Shown here: in pieces, positions 20,433 to 32,573 of the stretch | Numbering within the stretch: position 1 is the first letter of the stretch | Layout: every line of letters begins with the position of its first letter | From: Cichorium intybus | Taxonomy: Eukaryota; Streptophyta; Magnoliopsida; Asterales; Asteraceae | Direction: 5' to 3' | Assembly: GCA_023525715.1 (NCBI GenBank) | Contig: CM042010.1 | Coordinates: 85,872,116-85,936,115 of the forward strand | Length of the DNA stretch: 64,000 nt | Position numbers and translations under genes: made by a program | Notes under the pieces: generated by a model | Database searches by the model: none | Seen by the model: only the letters and a program-made list of their open reading frames with translations | What the model was told of the DNA's origin: nothing

Positions 20433-20608
20433 GGGTCAGATCAAAAACCTGTTCATAGAGCTTCAGTTCATTGTTACAGTTCTAGATCTGAATCGTTTCT
20501 CAGATCTTAGATTCCGCAACTGTTACAAATCTCTATAACACGCTTTTACTGAAAAGATCCTGTTGAAATCAATTCAAAATAACTGATTCTACTACTACCT
20601 ATGCCAAC

Positions 20609-23600
20609 ATGCTCAATTACGCCAATCTAATTGGTTCATCAACAAAAGCTCTTGTGCTCGTTCCAACCTATTATGATTACCGGCAGATCGTATGAAGGAC
20701 TACTTGGAAGGACTTGATGATGGAAAAGACATCTGGAGATCAGTAAAGGATGGGCCTCACACCGACATAGCAGGAAGGTTCATTAACCTTGATGATGATG
20801 AAGGCGGTGGAGTTCTAAATGCCGCAGACCTAAGGATAGTGAGGAATGACGAAAGAGCAATGCGTGAACTGCGAAGTGGACTTGGTCCTGATGTTCGTCA
20901 TCATATTTCTGGTGCAAAATCTGCTAAGGAAATTTGGGATCGTTTAGCTGTCCGCTTCGCTAGTGACAATACATTACAATCAAGTATCGTTCAGGAGGTA
21001 TTAGCTGACTTTGGCAACTTTAAGCAGCAAGAAAACGAGAGTCTGGAACAAGCTTACGAGCGCTATAGCAAAATGGTGTCTGATCTGGAGAAATTTGGTG
21101 AAACCTGAAGCCAACAGGAGATTAACATAAAATTCCTCTACAGCTTAAGGCCTGAATGGAGACCTATCATGCTGATGGTCAAATCATATGAAAACATCAA
21201 TACCTACTCATTAGCCAGTCTCTACAATCTGGTCAAAGCTCATGAGCCTGATATTTGTGGAAGACGAAGTGAGAAAGCTGCGGGTGCTAGTTCATTGGCT
21301 CTTGTGTCAAAGACTGAAGATGAAGAAGAAAATGATGAACCAGATGGTTACATGGAAGGTGAAAACGGTGAGACAATTGCACTTTATGCAGCAAACAATC
21401 GAAGATTCAAGAAACCTTTTGTCAACAAACCTAATCCAACAAAAAACTTACAAAAACTTTTCCTATACTCCGAAGCCTAAACCTGAGATTTTCACACCAA
21501 AGGAAGATGGAGCCAAATCATCCACTCCGAAGCCAGTCGAACTCAAGACTTTGGAGTTTGCCAAAGATAGATCAGAAGGGAAGAAAGTTGCTGATGACTC
21601 AAACTTTGATTGCCACTACTGTCATGGAAAAAACCATTTCGCTAAGAACTGTATGTTCAAGAAGCGCAATGAAATGCAATCAAAAGTGAAGGATGAGGCT
21701 TATTATGCCAGGAAAATGGAAGAGGTGAGAAAGAAGACTAAGGACTTAGCCTTAATGGCCTGTGATGTTCACTTGGAAACATATCAAGTCTGGTCTTCGG
21801 ACTCGGAGGATGAGGAAGTGAGAAAGCCATCTCATAGTGCCTTCTTAGCCTATGATGTTGATAAGAGCTTTCTAGATGATACTTTGGAAAAGGTTATTGG
21901 TGAAGATATTTTGGATGATAAGGTGGTTGCTGAGGGTCTGGGATGGGAAGGTGTTGGTAATCTCGGTCAGGATGACTTCGGAATGAAGAAGGTGATTGAA
22001 GAAGATGCCCTGAAGGTGGTATTTGATGACTCTTCGGATGACGATAAAGAACTCTGCTTCATGGCAAAGGACACTCGTCTAACCATCCCGAAACAGGTAT
22101 CAAAACTTCTTTTATCCTTTAAAATTTCGGAATCCAAATTTGCACCCATGATAAATGAAATAACCCATGACTGTTCTGTGATGCATAAACTGCTTGTCGA
22201 TGCTAAAAATAGGGAGAATTTGAGTGAGCTGGAGATTCTCAACCTGAGGGGGATAGTGGAAAGTACGAGGCTAGCCCTAGAGAAGACCAATTTTAGAATC
22301 TCTCTGTTAGAAGAAACCAGAGAAAAACTTTTAAATAACAATGATGTACTTTTGAGACAACGAAACATATTTTGTGAAACTGCTAGACGACTGTATGCTC
22401 ACATTACCCGTATTTATCATTCTGCTGATGTTTGCAATGTGCAACATAGAAAACTTTTACACTTCATTGAATTCAAGCTTAAGAATGTTGATAGTGTTAC
22501 TTATGAATGTGAATCTATAGTCTCAGGGTCCGAAGTGACTAACCCTTCGTACAAACATGGTTTAATCTCTGTTGAAAAACACTTAACTGCGGAAAATTTG
22601 TTAAAACTGCTGCCTCAAGAGATTCCAATCTTGAAACAGTACGTACCTCAAAGTGAAAACAAATCTGATGTTGTGGTAGAAACTGTGTCGCAGATGATTT
22701 TGAATCTGATTCGGATATGGAGGAAGTTGACTGTTCAACCTTGTCCTTGCATAAATCATCCTCCACATCCGCATCACCATCCGAAGACATCTCACAATTG
22801 TCTTCGGAGGATAAAGGCAAGACTAAAATTGATTGTGAAAAAGAAAATTCGGACAACTTGGAAATTGTTAAAACTAAGACTCAAATTTTTGATGAATGTG
22901 AATCTTATGAAGATTATCTCAAAAACTCTTCCAAAAGACTAGTCCATGTTGCTTGTGTTTATCCTAAGGTTTCTTATTTCAAAAACTCTATCTTTGTAAA
23001 ACCTGGTGGTATGCTTTTGATTGATAATGATTTACAAAAGATGGTTGATAAGGATAACTCCACAGTCACTGAGGAAGGATTCTTCTCATCATCTAAAATG
23101 TTTGAAAATCAAGTAAACGAAAACATGGAAGTAAAAATCAACATAAGAAAGCAGGATTTGTATGGTCACAACATTTACAACCGTTTATGTTATGAAAAGG
23201 AGAAAATACCAAAGAATTTGACAAATCTTTTGAATACTAAAAACGACAATCATGTTTATACTAACCGAAACTACAAACAAATTCAAGTTATGGAAAAACC
23301 CATAACTCCGAAGATGGATGTTTTTCAGTTAATGGAATCAAAAGAAAGTGTACCACATGCTAAATCTGCTAAAAATGAGGCATCAAAAATTAAATCTGAG
23401 ATCTCTTATCCCTCAATGCAATTCCCAAATTTTAAGGATAAAAACAAAACACAAATCGCTCTGAATCCTGTGGTACACAACATCAAAATTTTGCAAAAAC
23501 CTCAATTTCAAAATCAGGCATCAACTTCCAAAACAAACACTACTGTTGTAATTTCAAAACCAACAGTGAAGATTTTAAAATCAAAACAAACCCAAAATCT

Positions 23601-24312
23601 TGTCAAAAGGAAAACACCCTTCGAAGTTTCAATACCAACAAACGCAGTCGCTTCAACTTCTGGAACAAAACCCACCGATTCAAATGTATCAGAAGTCAAA
23701 AATCAAATTTCCAAACCAATATTTGTCCCAACAAAACCCAATTTTCCAAATCCCAAAATTCAAAACTCAACAAAGAAAACTTTTTCAAAAGATTACAACT
23801 CGATAGACATATTTCATCATTTGCTAGACAAAAACTTGGATCTGTTTAAAGATAAAAATCTTTCACTAAACAATTTCAAGTTGGAATATGAAGAGTACCT
23901 TTGTGCCTCTACGTCATGTAGTTCAATGTCAAAGAAATCAACAATTGAAATTACAAAACAAAATTGGAAAAGGAATGATTTGAAAGGAAATCTTACCGTT
24001 AAAACCAAGTCTTCAAAGTCATCATCTTCTAAAGTAACAACAACAGCTTCAAAGTCAAAATTAACCAAACAAATATGGGTTCCGAAGTCTTACACTTTGT
24101 CAGTCACTTCGGACTCATCTGTTTTGACAAAAAGCCTTTCAGAATCTTGTTCAAAGTCTTTGGAATCATGTTCATCACATGAGGCTTTGGAGAATTTAAT
24201 AAACTTAAATGCAAATGAAATTACCAAAGAGGCTGTAGAAAAGTGGATTCAAGAATCCTTCGCTTACCCAGAGGACCCAAGATTGATTGGGTACCAACTA
24301 CTTCTTGATTAA
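20609..24312 (+). pseudogene. gag: Long gag of the copia element, broken
   Basis: Makes the particle. The frame starts near ATG 20609 (MLNYANLIGSS). It shifts near 20689, has TGA at 21106, shifts at an A-run near 21450, and shifts again near 22690. Domains in order: a UBN2-type capsid (about 20692-21240, MKDYLEGLDDGKDIWRSVK); an acidic linker; a single zinc knuckle CHYCHGKNHFAKNC (21610-21651); an acidic stretch with repeated SDSEDEE; a coiled coil (about 22090-22420, NLRGIVESTRLALEKT); then 1.6 kb of Ser/Lys/Asn-rich low-complexity sequence to 24312. The 3.7-kb length far exceeds ordinary copia gag and fits Sireviruses. A TAA at 24310 separates it from pol; it could be a mutation or a leaky stop. 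Confidence 0.88.
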
Positions 24313-25731
24313 TTGCAGATAACGTCTACTGAGCGGTACGATGCTAAATGGTATATGGATAGTGGCTGCTCAAGACACATGACAGGAAAAAGGGAATATC
24401 TAAGGGACTACAGAACACTGAATTATGCGGGAAATGTTCGGTTTGGCAATAATGAGACATGTCCAATTCGAGGTTATGGAAAAATCACAAATGGTCAATT
24501 TACGATTAACATGGTGGCATTTGTGGAAGGTTTAAAGCACAACCCGGTTAGCATTTCTCAGTTAGTTGTGGGAACTGGAAATGAAGTCACATTCAATCAT
24601 CATGGAAGTATAATTGCAAAAATGGATACAAAAGAAGTTTTGTTAAAATCTGAAAGGAAGGGATCAATGTTTCCCTTGAATCTGAAGCCAGTGACTGGTG
24701 GGAAATCTCTTTGTCTTCTTTCCAAAGCCAACTCTGATGTCAGTTGGATGTGGCATCGAAGACTTGCTCACTTGAACTTCAAAAATTTAAACAAACTTGT
24801 GGCTATGGATTTTGTTCGTGGTATGCCTGCTTTAAAATTCGATAATGATTCACTTTGCTCTGCGTGTGAACATGGGAAGCAGACAAAGCAAAGGCATCCA
24901 ACTGTGATTAACCCAAAAATCACCGAACCTCTTTCATTTGTCTACATGGATCTTTGTGGACCATCCACAATGGAGTCGATAGGAAAGAAAAAGTATATTT
25001 TAGTGATTGTTGATGATTATTCAAGGTTTACATGGGTCTTATTCTTAAGAAACAAGTCAGACGCTGCTGAAGAAATCATCAATTTCATCAGGAAGATGGA
25101 GGTAACGCTCAGCATGAAAGTCCGAACTGTACACAGTGACAACGGTTCGGAGTTCAAGAATCAAACTCTTGATGGATTCTTGAAAACAAAGGGGATCAAT
25201 CACAATTTCTCAGCACCCTATACTCCTCAACAAAATGGTGTTGTGGAAAGACGAAGATCGTTGTGTGAAGCAGCTAGAATAGTGCTTAATTTTGCAAATC
25301 TACCCATGTACTTCTGGGCTGAAGCAATTTCTACAGCTTGTTTCACTCAAAATAGATCCTACATCCACAAGAGGTTTCATATTACACCTTACGAAGTACT
25401 CAACCGAAGGAAACCAAATGTCAAGTTTCTTCACATCTTCGGTTGTAGGTGTTTTATCTTGAATTTGAAAGATCATCGGACAAAATTTAATGATAAATCA
25501 GAAGAAGGGATTTTTCTTGGTTACTCACAAGACTCAAAAGCCTATAGAGTCATAAACAAGAGAACTCGCAGAATTGAAGAAACCTTCAATCTCTCATTTG
25601 ATGACTACTATATCAAGAAGTCACAACATCCTTTTCCAATGTCCTCGATCTTTCCAAAACCAGCTGTTGATGCATCACCAATCACAACCTTCGACACAGA
25701 CTTTAATCTTCTCTTTGATCCACCTGTATAA
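24313..25731 (+). pseudogene. pol: Protease and integrase of the copia element
   Basis: In the same frame as the end of gag, after one stop. The protease active site reads WYMDSGCSRHMTG (DSG at 24358). Integrase begins with the His/Cys zinc domain (WMWHRRLAHLNF, CSACEHGKQ, 24745-24890). The catalytic triad is visible: FVYMDLCG (about 24940), VHSDNGSEF (about 25130), and the Glu in PQQNGVVERR (about 25235). The GKKKYILVIVDDYSRF block is typical of Ty1/copia. The frame ends at TAA 25729-25731 in the linker before RT. All key residues look intact. Confidence 0.93.
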
Positions 25732-25734
25732 GCC

Positions 25735-26193
25735 TTGGACTCCGAAGCTAGAGCACTAGATAATCAAGTGTCTAAACTGTCTAAGCTTACAGATAGACCC
25801 GAAGAGTCAACTCCAAGTAGTGTATACAGACCCTCTTCGGTTGAGAGCGAGAGTTTAAATGGATCCGCAGGGAATTCTGGGTTCGAGGGGGAGCAAAGCA
25901 ATTCAAATCTTAATAACCCTTCACATGAAGTATCGCACATCATGTCCCTCTATCCACAAGTCGAGGGGGAGCCAGAAGCTAATGTCGAGGGGGAGCCAGA
26001 AGTAGCAACTCCTAACACTACGGATCATGAAGGAATAATCTCTTCACCAGCTAGTGTCGAGGGGGAGCAATTACTAAACTCTTCTATTCACTCTTCAAAC
26101 TTAAACACTCCACAAACAAATGTTACAAACTCAAATAATCACTTAATAATGGATGATTTCCCTTCCACTTCGGGTTATCCTTCAGATATTTAG
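25735..26193 (+). pseudogene. pol: Integrase-RT linker with four EGE/purine repeats
   Basis: A low-complexity, Ser/Asn/Glu-rich linker in the same frame, bounded by stops at 25729 and 26191 (TAG). It includes four copies of CGAGGGGGAG (25884, 25972, 25986, 26058), each read as EGE. They resemble the element's own polypurine tract. Confidence 0.75.
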
Positions 26194-26241
26194 GAAATTG
26201 ATTCTGAAGGACCTCCTGAATTTGATCCAAATTATCCTCCT

Positions 26242-27889
26242 TTGGAAAAGTGGATTAGAAATCATCCTCCATCACTTGTCATCGGTAATGTTCATGATAA
26301 AGTATTGACTCGTGCACAACTCCACCAAAAACAACTTGATTTAAACAAAATTTCAGAGTTGTGCATGTTCAATGTTTTTATTTCAAAGATAGAACCAAAG
26401 AACGTTAAAGATGCATTTGATCACCCTGACTGGATTGAAGCAATGCAGTTGGAATTAGAGGAATTTGAAAGAAACAAAGTTTGGAGGTTAATTCCAAAAC
26501 CTGCTAATGCTTCAATCGTTGGTCTCAAATGTGGTTCGGAACAAAACAAGGCTGGTTGTCAAAGGTTATTGTCAACAGGAGGGGATTGACTACGAAGAGA
26601 CATTTGCTCCTGTTGCCAGACTCGAATCAGTTCAGATATTTTTAGCTTATGATGCACATAAAAACTTTGATGTCTATCAAATGGATGTCAAATGTGCCTT
26701 TTTGAATGGTGATCTCGAGGAAACTGTCTTTGTTAAACAACCACCTGGCTTTGAAAGTAAAGAACATCCAAACCATTGCTATGTGTTAGACAAAGCCGTC
26801 TATGGTTTAAAACAAGCTCCAAGGGCTTGGTATGAGACCTTGACAAATTTTTTAAAAGAATCAAGCTTTAAACAAGGTTCAGTGGATCCCACACTTTTCA
26901 GAAAGAAAGTTGGATCTCATTTGATGTTAGTCCAAATCTATGTGGATGACATATTCGGATCCACTGACCCCAATTTGTCAAAAGATTTTGAAAAACTAAT
27001 GAAAAGCAAATTCCAAATGAGTATGATGGGAAAGATTAACTTCTTTCTTGGATTACAAATAAACCAATCCAAGGAGGGGATATTCATCAATCAACAAAAG
27101 TACACGAAGAGTTTGCTTGAACGCTTCGGAATGACAAACTGCTCAAATGCAAAAGTTCCTTTGCCTGTAGGTACAAGGTTGAATCCTTCATTGGACAAAC
27201 CGAAGATAGACATACAACAATACTGAAGCATGATTGGATCACTGCTCTATCTCACAGCCAGTCGTCCTGATATCATGTTTGCAGTCTACAATTGTGCAAG
27301 ATATCAGGCTGACCCAAGAGAATCTCATCTGGCTGCGGTTAAGACAATCTTTCGATATCTTCATGGCACTACTGCTTATGGCCTGTGGTACCCGGCAAAC
27401 TCCGGCTTTTACATACAAGCTTATTCAGACTCAGATCTTGGTGGATGCTCTATTGATCACAAGAGCACTTCGGGGGGTTGTCAATTCTTAGATGGAAAGC
27501 TGATTAGCTGGCAATCCAAGAAGCAAACTTGTGTCTCTATCTCCACAGCAGAAGCAGAGTATGTAGCAGCCGCAGCATGTACTTCACAAATCATTTGGAT
27601 CCAAAGCCAACTAAAAGATTATGCCATCAACATGAGAAAAATTCCTTTATTTTGTGACTCTCAAAGTGCAATTCGTATATGCCACAATCTTGTTCAACAT
27701 TCCAAGACGAAGCATATAGCTCTTCGCTATCACTTCATCAAAAGTCATGTTGAGGTGGGGAATATTGAGGTGCACTTTGTTCACACTACAGAACAATTGG
27801 CAGATATCTTCACAAAGGCTCTGAATGAAGAAGCATTCACAAGAATAGTTCTTGGACTTAGAATGATAGATGGATCCACTATTCATTGA
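26242..27889 (+). pseudogene. pol: Reverse transcriptase and RNase H of the copia element
   Basis: The RT start reads AFDHPDWIEAMQLELEEF. A frameshift near 26530 leads into EGIDYEETFAPVARLE, the MDVKCAFLNGDL motif, AVYGLKQAPRAWY and the catalytic YVDDI (26938-26949). The segment YRSMIGSLLYL has TGA in place of Arg at 27224. RNase H follows (AYSDSDLGGC, KSTSGGCQF, STAEAEYVAA, FCDSQSAI, TKHIALRYHFIK) to the stop at 27887. Catalytic residues are present, but the frameshift and TGA break it. Confidence 0.94.
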
Positions 27890-29917
27890 ATCACAGATTT
27901 GCTCACTCTTACTCTTTTCTTTAGTTCAATAATTTGCAAAATCACAAAACTCCGTAGCACTCCGAAGTAAAATATCACTTCGGAACTCTGCGGAATAAAT
28001 CAAGAAAAGTCACTTCAAATAACACCGCAGCTCTCCGAAGTAAAATATCACTCCGGACCTCTGCGGAACAAACTTTTTGTCCTTACAAACTCTTAAAATT
28101 GAAAATTTAAACTGAACATATTTTGACTTCGTTTCTTAAGAATAAAAATAAAAAGTCTCTAAGTCAAAGAAAATTCAAAAATAAGAAAAATCAAGTTCTT
28201 GACAAATCACACCAAGCCATGAGAAAATTTTGATGCAAAATGACAAAGTTTAACCTTTCATTCGTGAATTAATCATGTAAAGGACGAAACTTTGATTTTA
28301 GATTCTGATAATCATACCTTATTGCACTAAAAGGTATTTGGGAATCGACTTGAAACATTGGTAAGAAAACAGACTTCGAAGTGAGGTTAAGGCTATTTTA
28401 CATTTGAAGCCTTGTTTGATTCCTATATCCTTAACATAATGCCTATTTCTAACCACCCTTCAGAACTTGACTCGCTTCAACTTCAAATTAATCATGTAAC
28501 CTCAAAACTACACAGGATAACTCAAGTGCTCCGAAGTCTTCTTCAAAGATAGTACCAACATTGTTTGATAAGGAAATTTAAATATATTTTCATTAATGGT
28601 ACAAAATTGAACTACATGAAGATTTTCACACTCAAGGATTGTTTAAAACAAAATCAAAAGGCACCAAAGAAAGAAACCAGATGGTGAAAATTTTGTATCT
28701 TCGGATAAGTAAATCCAAAATAGAAAAGATAAAAAGAGAAAAATTGAATATCATCAAAAAGATAAACAGAAAATAATAAATAAATTGTCAAAAGAATCAA
28801 AGACAAAAAGATAAACAAGGGAATGCAAAAGAAAGAAAAATCAGCATTCAAAGGCCTATTCTTCTGTTTTAAATAACAATACAAGGAACTCCTATGACAT
28901 AGTTGAGTACATTGTAGAGAATATGAACATTTCAAGTAGTCTATCTTAAATGATAAAGTTGGAGTGGTGTACGAAGCTCAAAGGCTTGTCATCAGAGTCT
29001 AGTATCCAAACACTTCAATTGATGAAAGGGAATATATTTTTCAAAAAGGATCTTCAAAGACAATCCAATTTCGATAAACACTTCTGATGTTCAAAATCAA
29101 GAATGAAAATTTCTTTAAATTTCAAATGCAAAGGATGTTATCATTGTTTTGTATGAAAAATTTGAAGCACATAAGTAAAAATCAAAACATATTCTCAAAT
29201 GCGAAATCAAGTTGTGATGGGGTGACTAGACTTATACATCCATGACTGATATTGAATCAAACAATCTTCGAAATGGAAAATGGACTTCCAACATGATTCG
29301 AATGATTCTGAACATTAATTTGTCAAATCTTCTTTTCATAATATTCCAGGCTGTTAAGGATACGTGTCATGTTTGCATCACTCAAAAGGAAAACCAAAGA
29401 TTCAAAGAAAAACAAAATGGAAATAAACCCCTTCGAAGTTAAACATAACTTCATGCTTTCACTCCGAAGTGCATCTACAATTATCACAATTTTACCATAA
29501 ATCTGAAGTCAATTTATTGTTAAAATGATTTCTACATTTATGATATCACCCAGAGACAAACATTCCTTAGAAATATGTGACCGTTTGTTCAAATACAGCT
29601 TTCAATGAAATATTAAAGGAAAATCTTAACAATAAAGATATAACAAAAAGGGGGGTTCAAATTTTGAATCATTGCAACTGACAGCCGTACGTTTCTCCTT
29701 TTTGCAGGGATAGTGGGACGCGCAGTTGCTGAGGTGTCTGGTTCTTACTGGACCATTACAATCGTGCATTAAATGACCTAGGGACCACGAATACTATATA
29801 AACCTCTCACCGCTTCAGTTATACTCTTTACGCGAACAAAACTTTAGAACTCTCTCTCTCTGCAAACATACTCTCTAAGAAATCCTAAATTCCTTCATCC
29901 TCTTCCTTTCTTCAACA
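27890..29917 (+). other. Non-coding spacer between pol and the third ORF of the copia element
   Basis: 2.0 kb of AT-rich sequence without a credible ORF. It has tandem hairpins built on TCCGAAGT/ACTTCGGA at 27961-27984 and 28034-28057, further TCCGAAG-type motifs at 28530, 28699 and 29463, an internal purine run AAAAAGGGGGG (about 29645), and a TATATAA-type box (about 29793) 120 bp upstream of the next ORF. That box could serve a sub-genomic promoter. Confidence 0.7.
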
Positions 29918-32573
29918 ATGGCTGCTGAAGCTTCATCTCAAACCACTGAAGCTATGTCAATCCCAAACCTCAAGAGCCAATCGTCTAACCTAGTGCTTCG
30001 CAATGATCTGTCTCTTTACCCTAAACCAATCAATGCATTGGTGGAATGCATGAAAAGATCTGTTCTAGGTTATGCTCTAACATGTACTCCTTCAGTTCCT
30101 ACAACTCTGGTTCACAGGGCACACTATACATCAAATGCCCTGTTCGATTCCAACAACCAAGTCAAATAAATATTCTATGAGACTGTTGATTCAAAGGACA
30201 AAACCAAAAAGGTGCAACTAACCAAGGAGAAGTTTGCTGAAGCTTTTCGTCTTCCAATTTACAACTCAAAAGAAACGGTGGTCCCGTCTGCTGACCAACT
30301 GGTTGGTATGTTCAACGAAATAGGGTATGAACCCTGCTTGAAAGGATCAACACTTTCAAGAAAAATCAACTCCCTGATCTTTGAAGGTACTTCTTTAGCA
30401 TCTTCCTTAGATGTCTTTCTGGAAGGACCTCAGGCTTGGACTCAGCAAGCGTTACCTTCCAAGGTCTTCTCTACGGAATCTACTATGATGTTAAAGTGGA
30501 TTTCGCATCGATTCTTTGGACCGATTTTTTCTCCCACATACATCATAGCATGAAGGGGACAGAAATCGCAAACGCAAGATTCTGGGCGATTGTTGTCCAT
30601 GCCTACTACCAGCAAGCAAGGTATGTTCCTGATCCCTCACTTGGTGAAATGAAATTCACTCCTATTGCAATTCCTATTGTAGACGATGAACCTACAAACT
30701 TCTGTGCTCAAATTCCACAAGTCATGCTCTCTAAAGTGCCTATGGAGTGCAATGAGGTAAATACTTATCGTAACACTCTAGTTATTCCTTATCCCACTCA
30801 TGACTTAAGTCAAGCAACACCTGTCAGAGAACAACCAAAAGGGAAAGGGAAGAAGAAGATCACTGGTGGACCAAGTGGTCCGAAGAAGGATGATAAGAAA
30901 AGAAAGGCTTTGGTGAAAACTACTCCGAAGAGGAAACAACCAAAGAAGCAGAGGAAACTGATTACTGTGGAAGAGTCTTCGGACTCAGAAAGGACTCCAT
31001 CCACAGTCCATAAAGAAGAACAAGAAGAAGAACAATTTGTCAATCAACCTCCTTCACCTACACCGACAACCAAACCACTCTCTCCACCACAAACCACTAT
31101 TCCTCCATCTCCACTTAAAACAACCCGACCACCATCACCACCACATACAACTACATCTCTTCCACTACCACCCATAACAGCTCAACAAACCACCACCATT
31201 CATACTACATCATCTGATGTACCACCACCACCTCCACCTACAACAGCTCCTCAAAGATCTACCATTTCTTCCTCTGGTATTGATTTCTCATTGCCAGAGT
31301 TTGACGTGACTCCATCACCTTCAAGACAAAACCCCACTTCGGCAGTTTCTTTGAGGCTTTTCATTTAGCCCCTTTGGTTACTGAAGGAGTCTCAGATGAA
31401 GATTTGCCAGATGAAGGCTTTGTAATAATGAAACAGTACAAAATCCTCAACTCCAAGCTTGACACTCTGATTCAAGCACAAACTGGCTTCGATCCCACCA
31501 AACCAACCTTGGGTGATATCACCGAAGAGATAGAATCTTTGGAAGTTACCATGTCCAAAGAAATAAGGGACTCCGTACAGAAACTCGAGAAGAATCTCAT
31601 GGATCAACAAAATATGATCCAATCATCTTTTGAACAAAAACTTGAATCAGCTGTAACTTGAATCAGCTGTAACTGGTGTTGAAAAGAAAATCGAAGCCCT
31701 TGCCGAAAAGTTTGAAAAATCACATTCCAAAGTCATGCAAACTCTACAAGGACTTCCGAGTGAAACTCAGAAAAGTATCGAGTTTGAAAAACAACTCGAT
31801 GAGGCTAGAGCAAAGATTGAAGAGCTCACAGCCGCCCAAGCCGCTTCGGATATTTAAAAGTTTACAGAGGAACTGCAAAGAACAAATGCAGTTCTTACCC
31901 AAGACTTGACTGCTATGTTAAGAACTGCATTACAGCCTTTGATAAACTTTGCAGATAGAATGTCTAGGCCACAAGGCAGGCCTACATCTACTCAGCATAC
32001 GGGCCATGTTTCACAAGGGGGAGAAAGGCCTAGATTAACCTCTACAACCTCAGCAGGTCCTTCATTTTCAACCATCACAACAACAACCATGGGAGCTAGT
32101 GGATCAGCTGTAGTAGGAAGCTCAATAGATAGGTCACTAGAAAGCATAATTGCTCCACACATGGAGGAAGTCTACAAAGCCAGACTGGCTGACTACAACC
32201 TGATGATCAAAATAATCGAATTCGCATGTGATGATGGGGAATGGACCATAGAGGTAATCAAACTCTTTGGATTTCAAGATCCAAATGTACTCAACAGGCT
32301 ACCTCTTCGGAGTTTTACGACAACTGACTCCGAAGATATTCAGCTTGACATTCCTTTTAATCCAAAGACTTTCGCTTTTCTCCAATTTGTTCAATCAGTA
32401 CCAGACGAACAGAGAGCAACCTTCTGGACAAACAAAATCAACTTCCATGCCAAATACATTCAACGTCAGAGTGTAGTATGGAGTTTGAACAAAATCAAAC
32501 AAATCCTCTCAATCAAGGAGACAGAAACTTATAAAGGCTTTGTAAATTATGAATTTCATGTTCTCCGAGGTGC
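29918..32573 (+). pseudogene. Third ORF of the copia element, main part
   Basis: Starts at ATG 29918 (MAAEASSQTTEAMSIPNL). An N-terminal globular region runs to about 30650, with TAA at 30167, a frameshift near 30370 and TGA at 30382. A Lys-rich stretch (30840-30960) and a Pro/Thr-rich stretch (31040-31260) follow. After a frameshift near 31360 comes a helical coiled-coil region (31374-31900), broken by a 16-bp tandem duplication (31641-31672) and TAA at 31855. The last part (31906-32573) is open and is cut by chromovirus E. Sireviruses carry an envelope-like ORF here, but I see neither a signal peptide nor a membrane anchor, so the label env is doubtful. Confidence 0.75.

Noticed and set aside
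22717..24312. Low-complexity Ser/Lys/Asn-rich ORF as a separate host gene
   Set aside because: It is colinear with gag and ends in frame before the copia protease, so it is the gag C-terminus.
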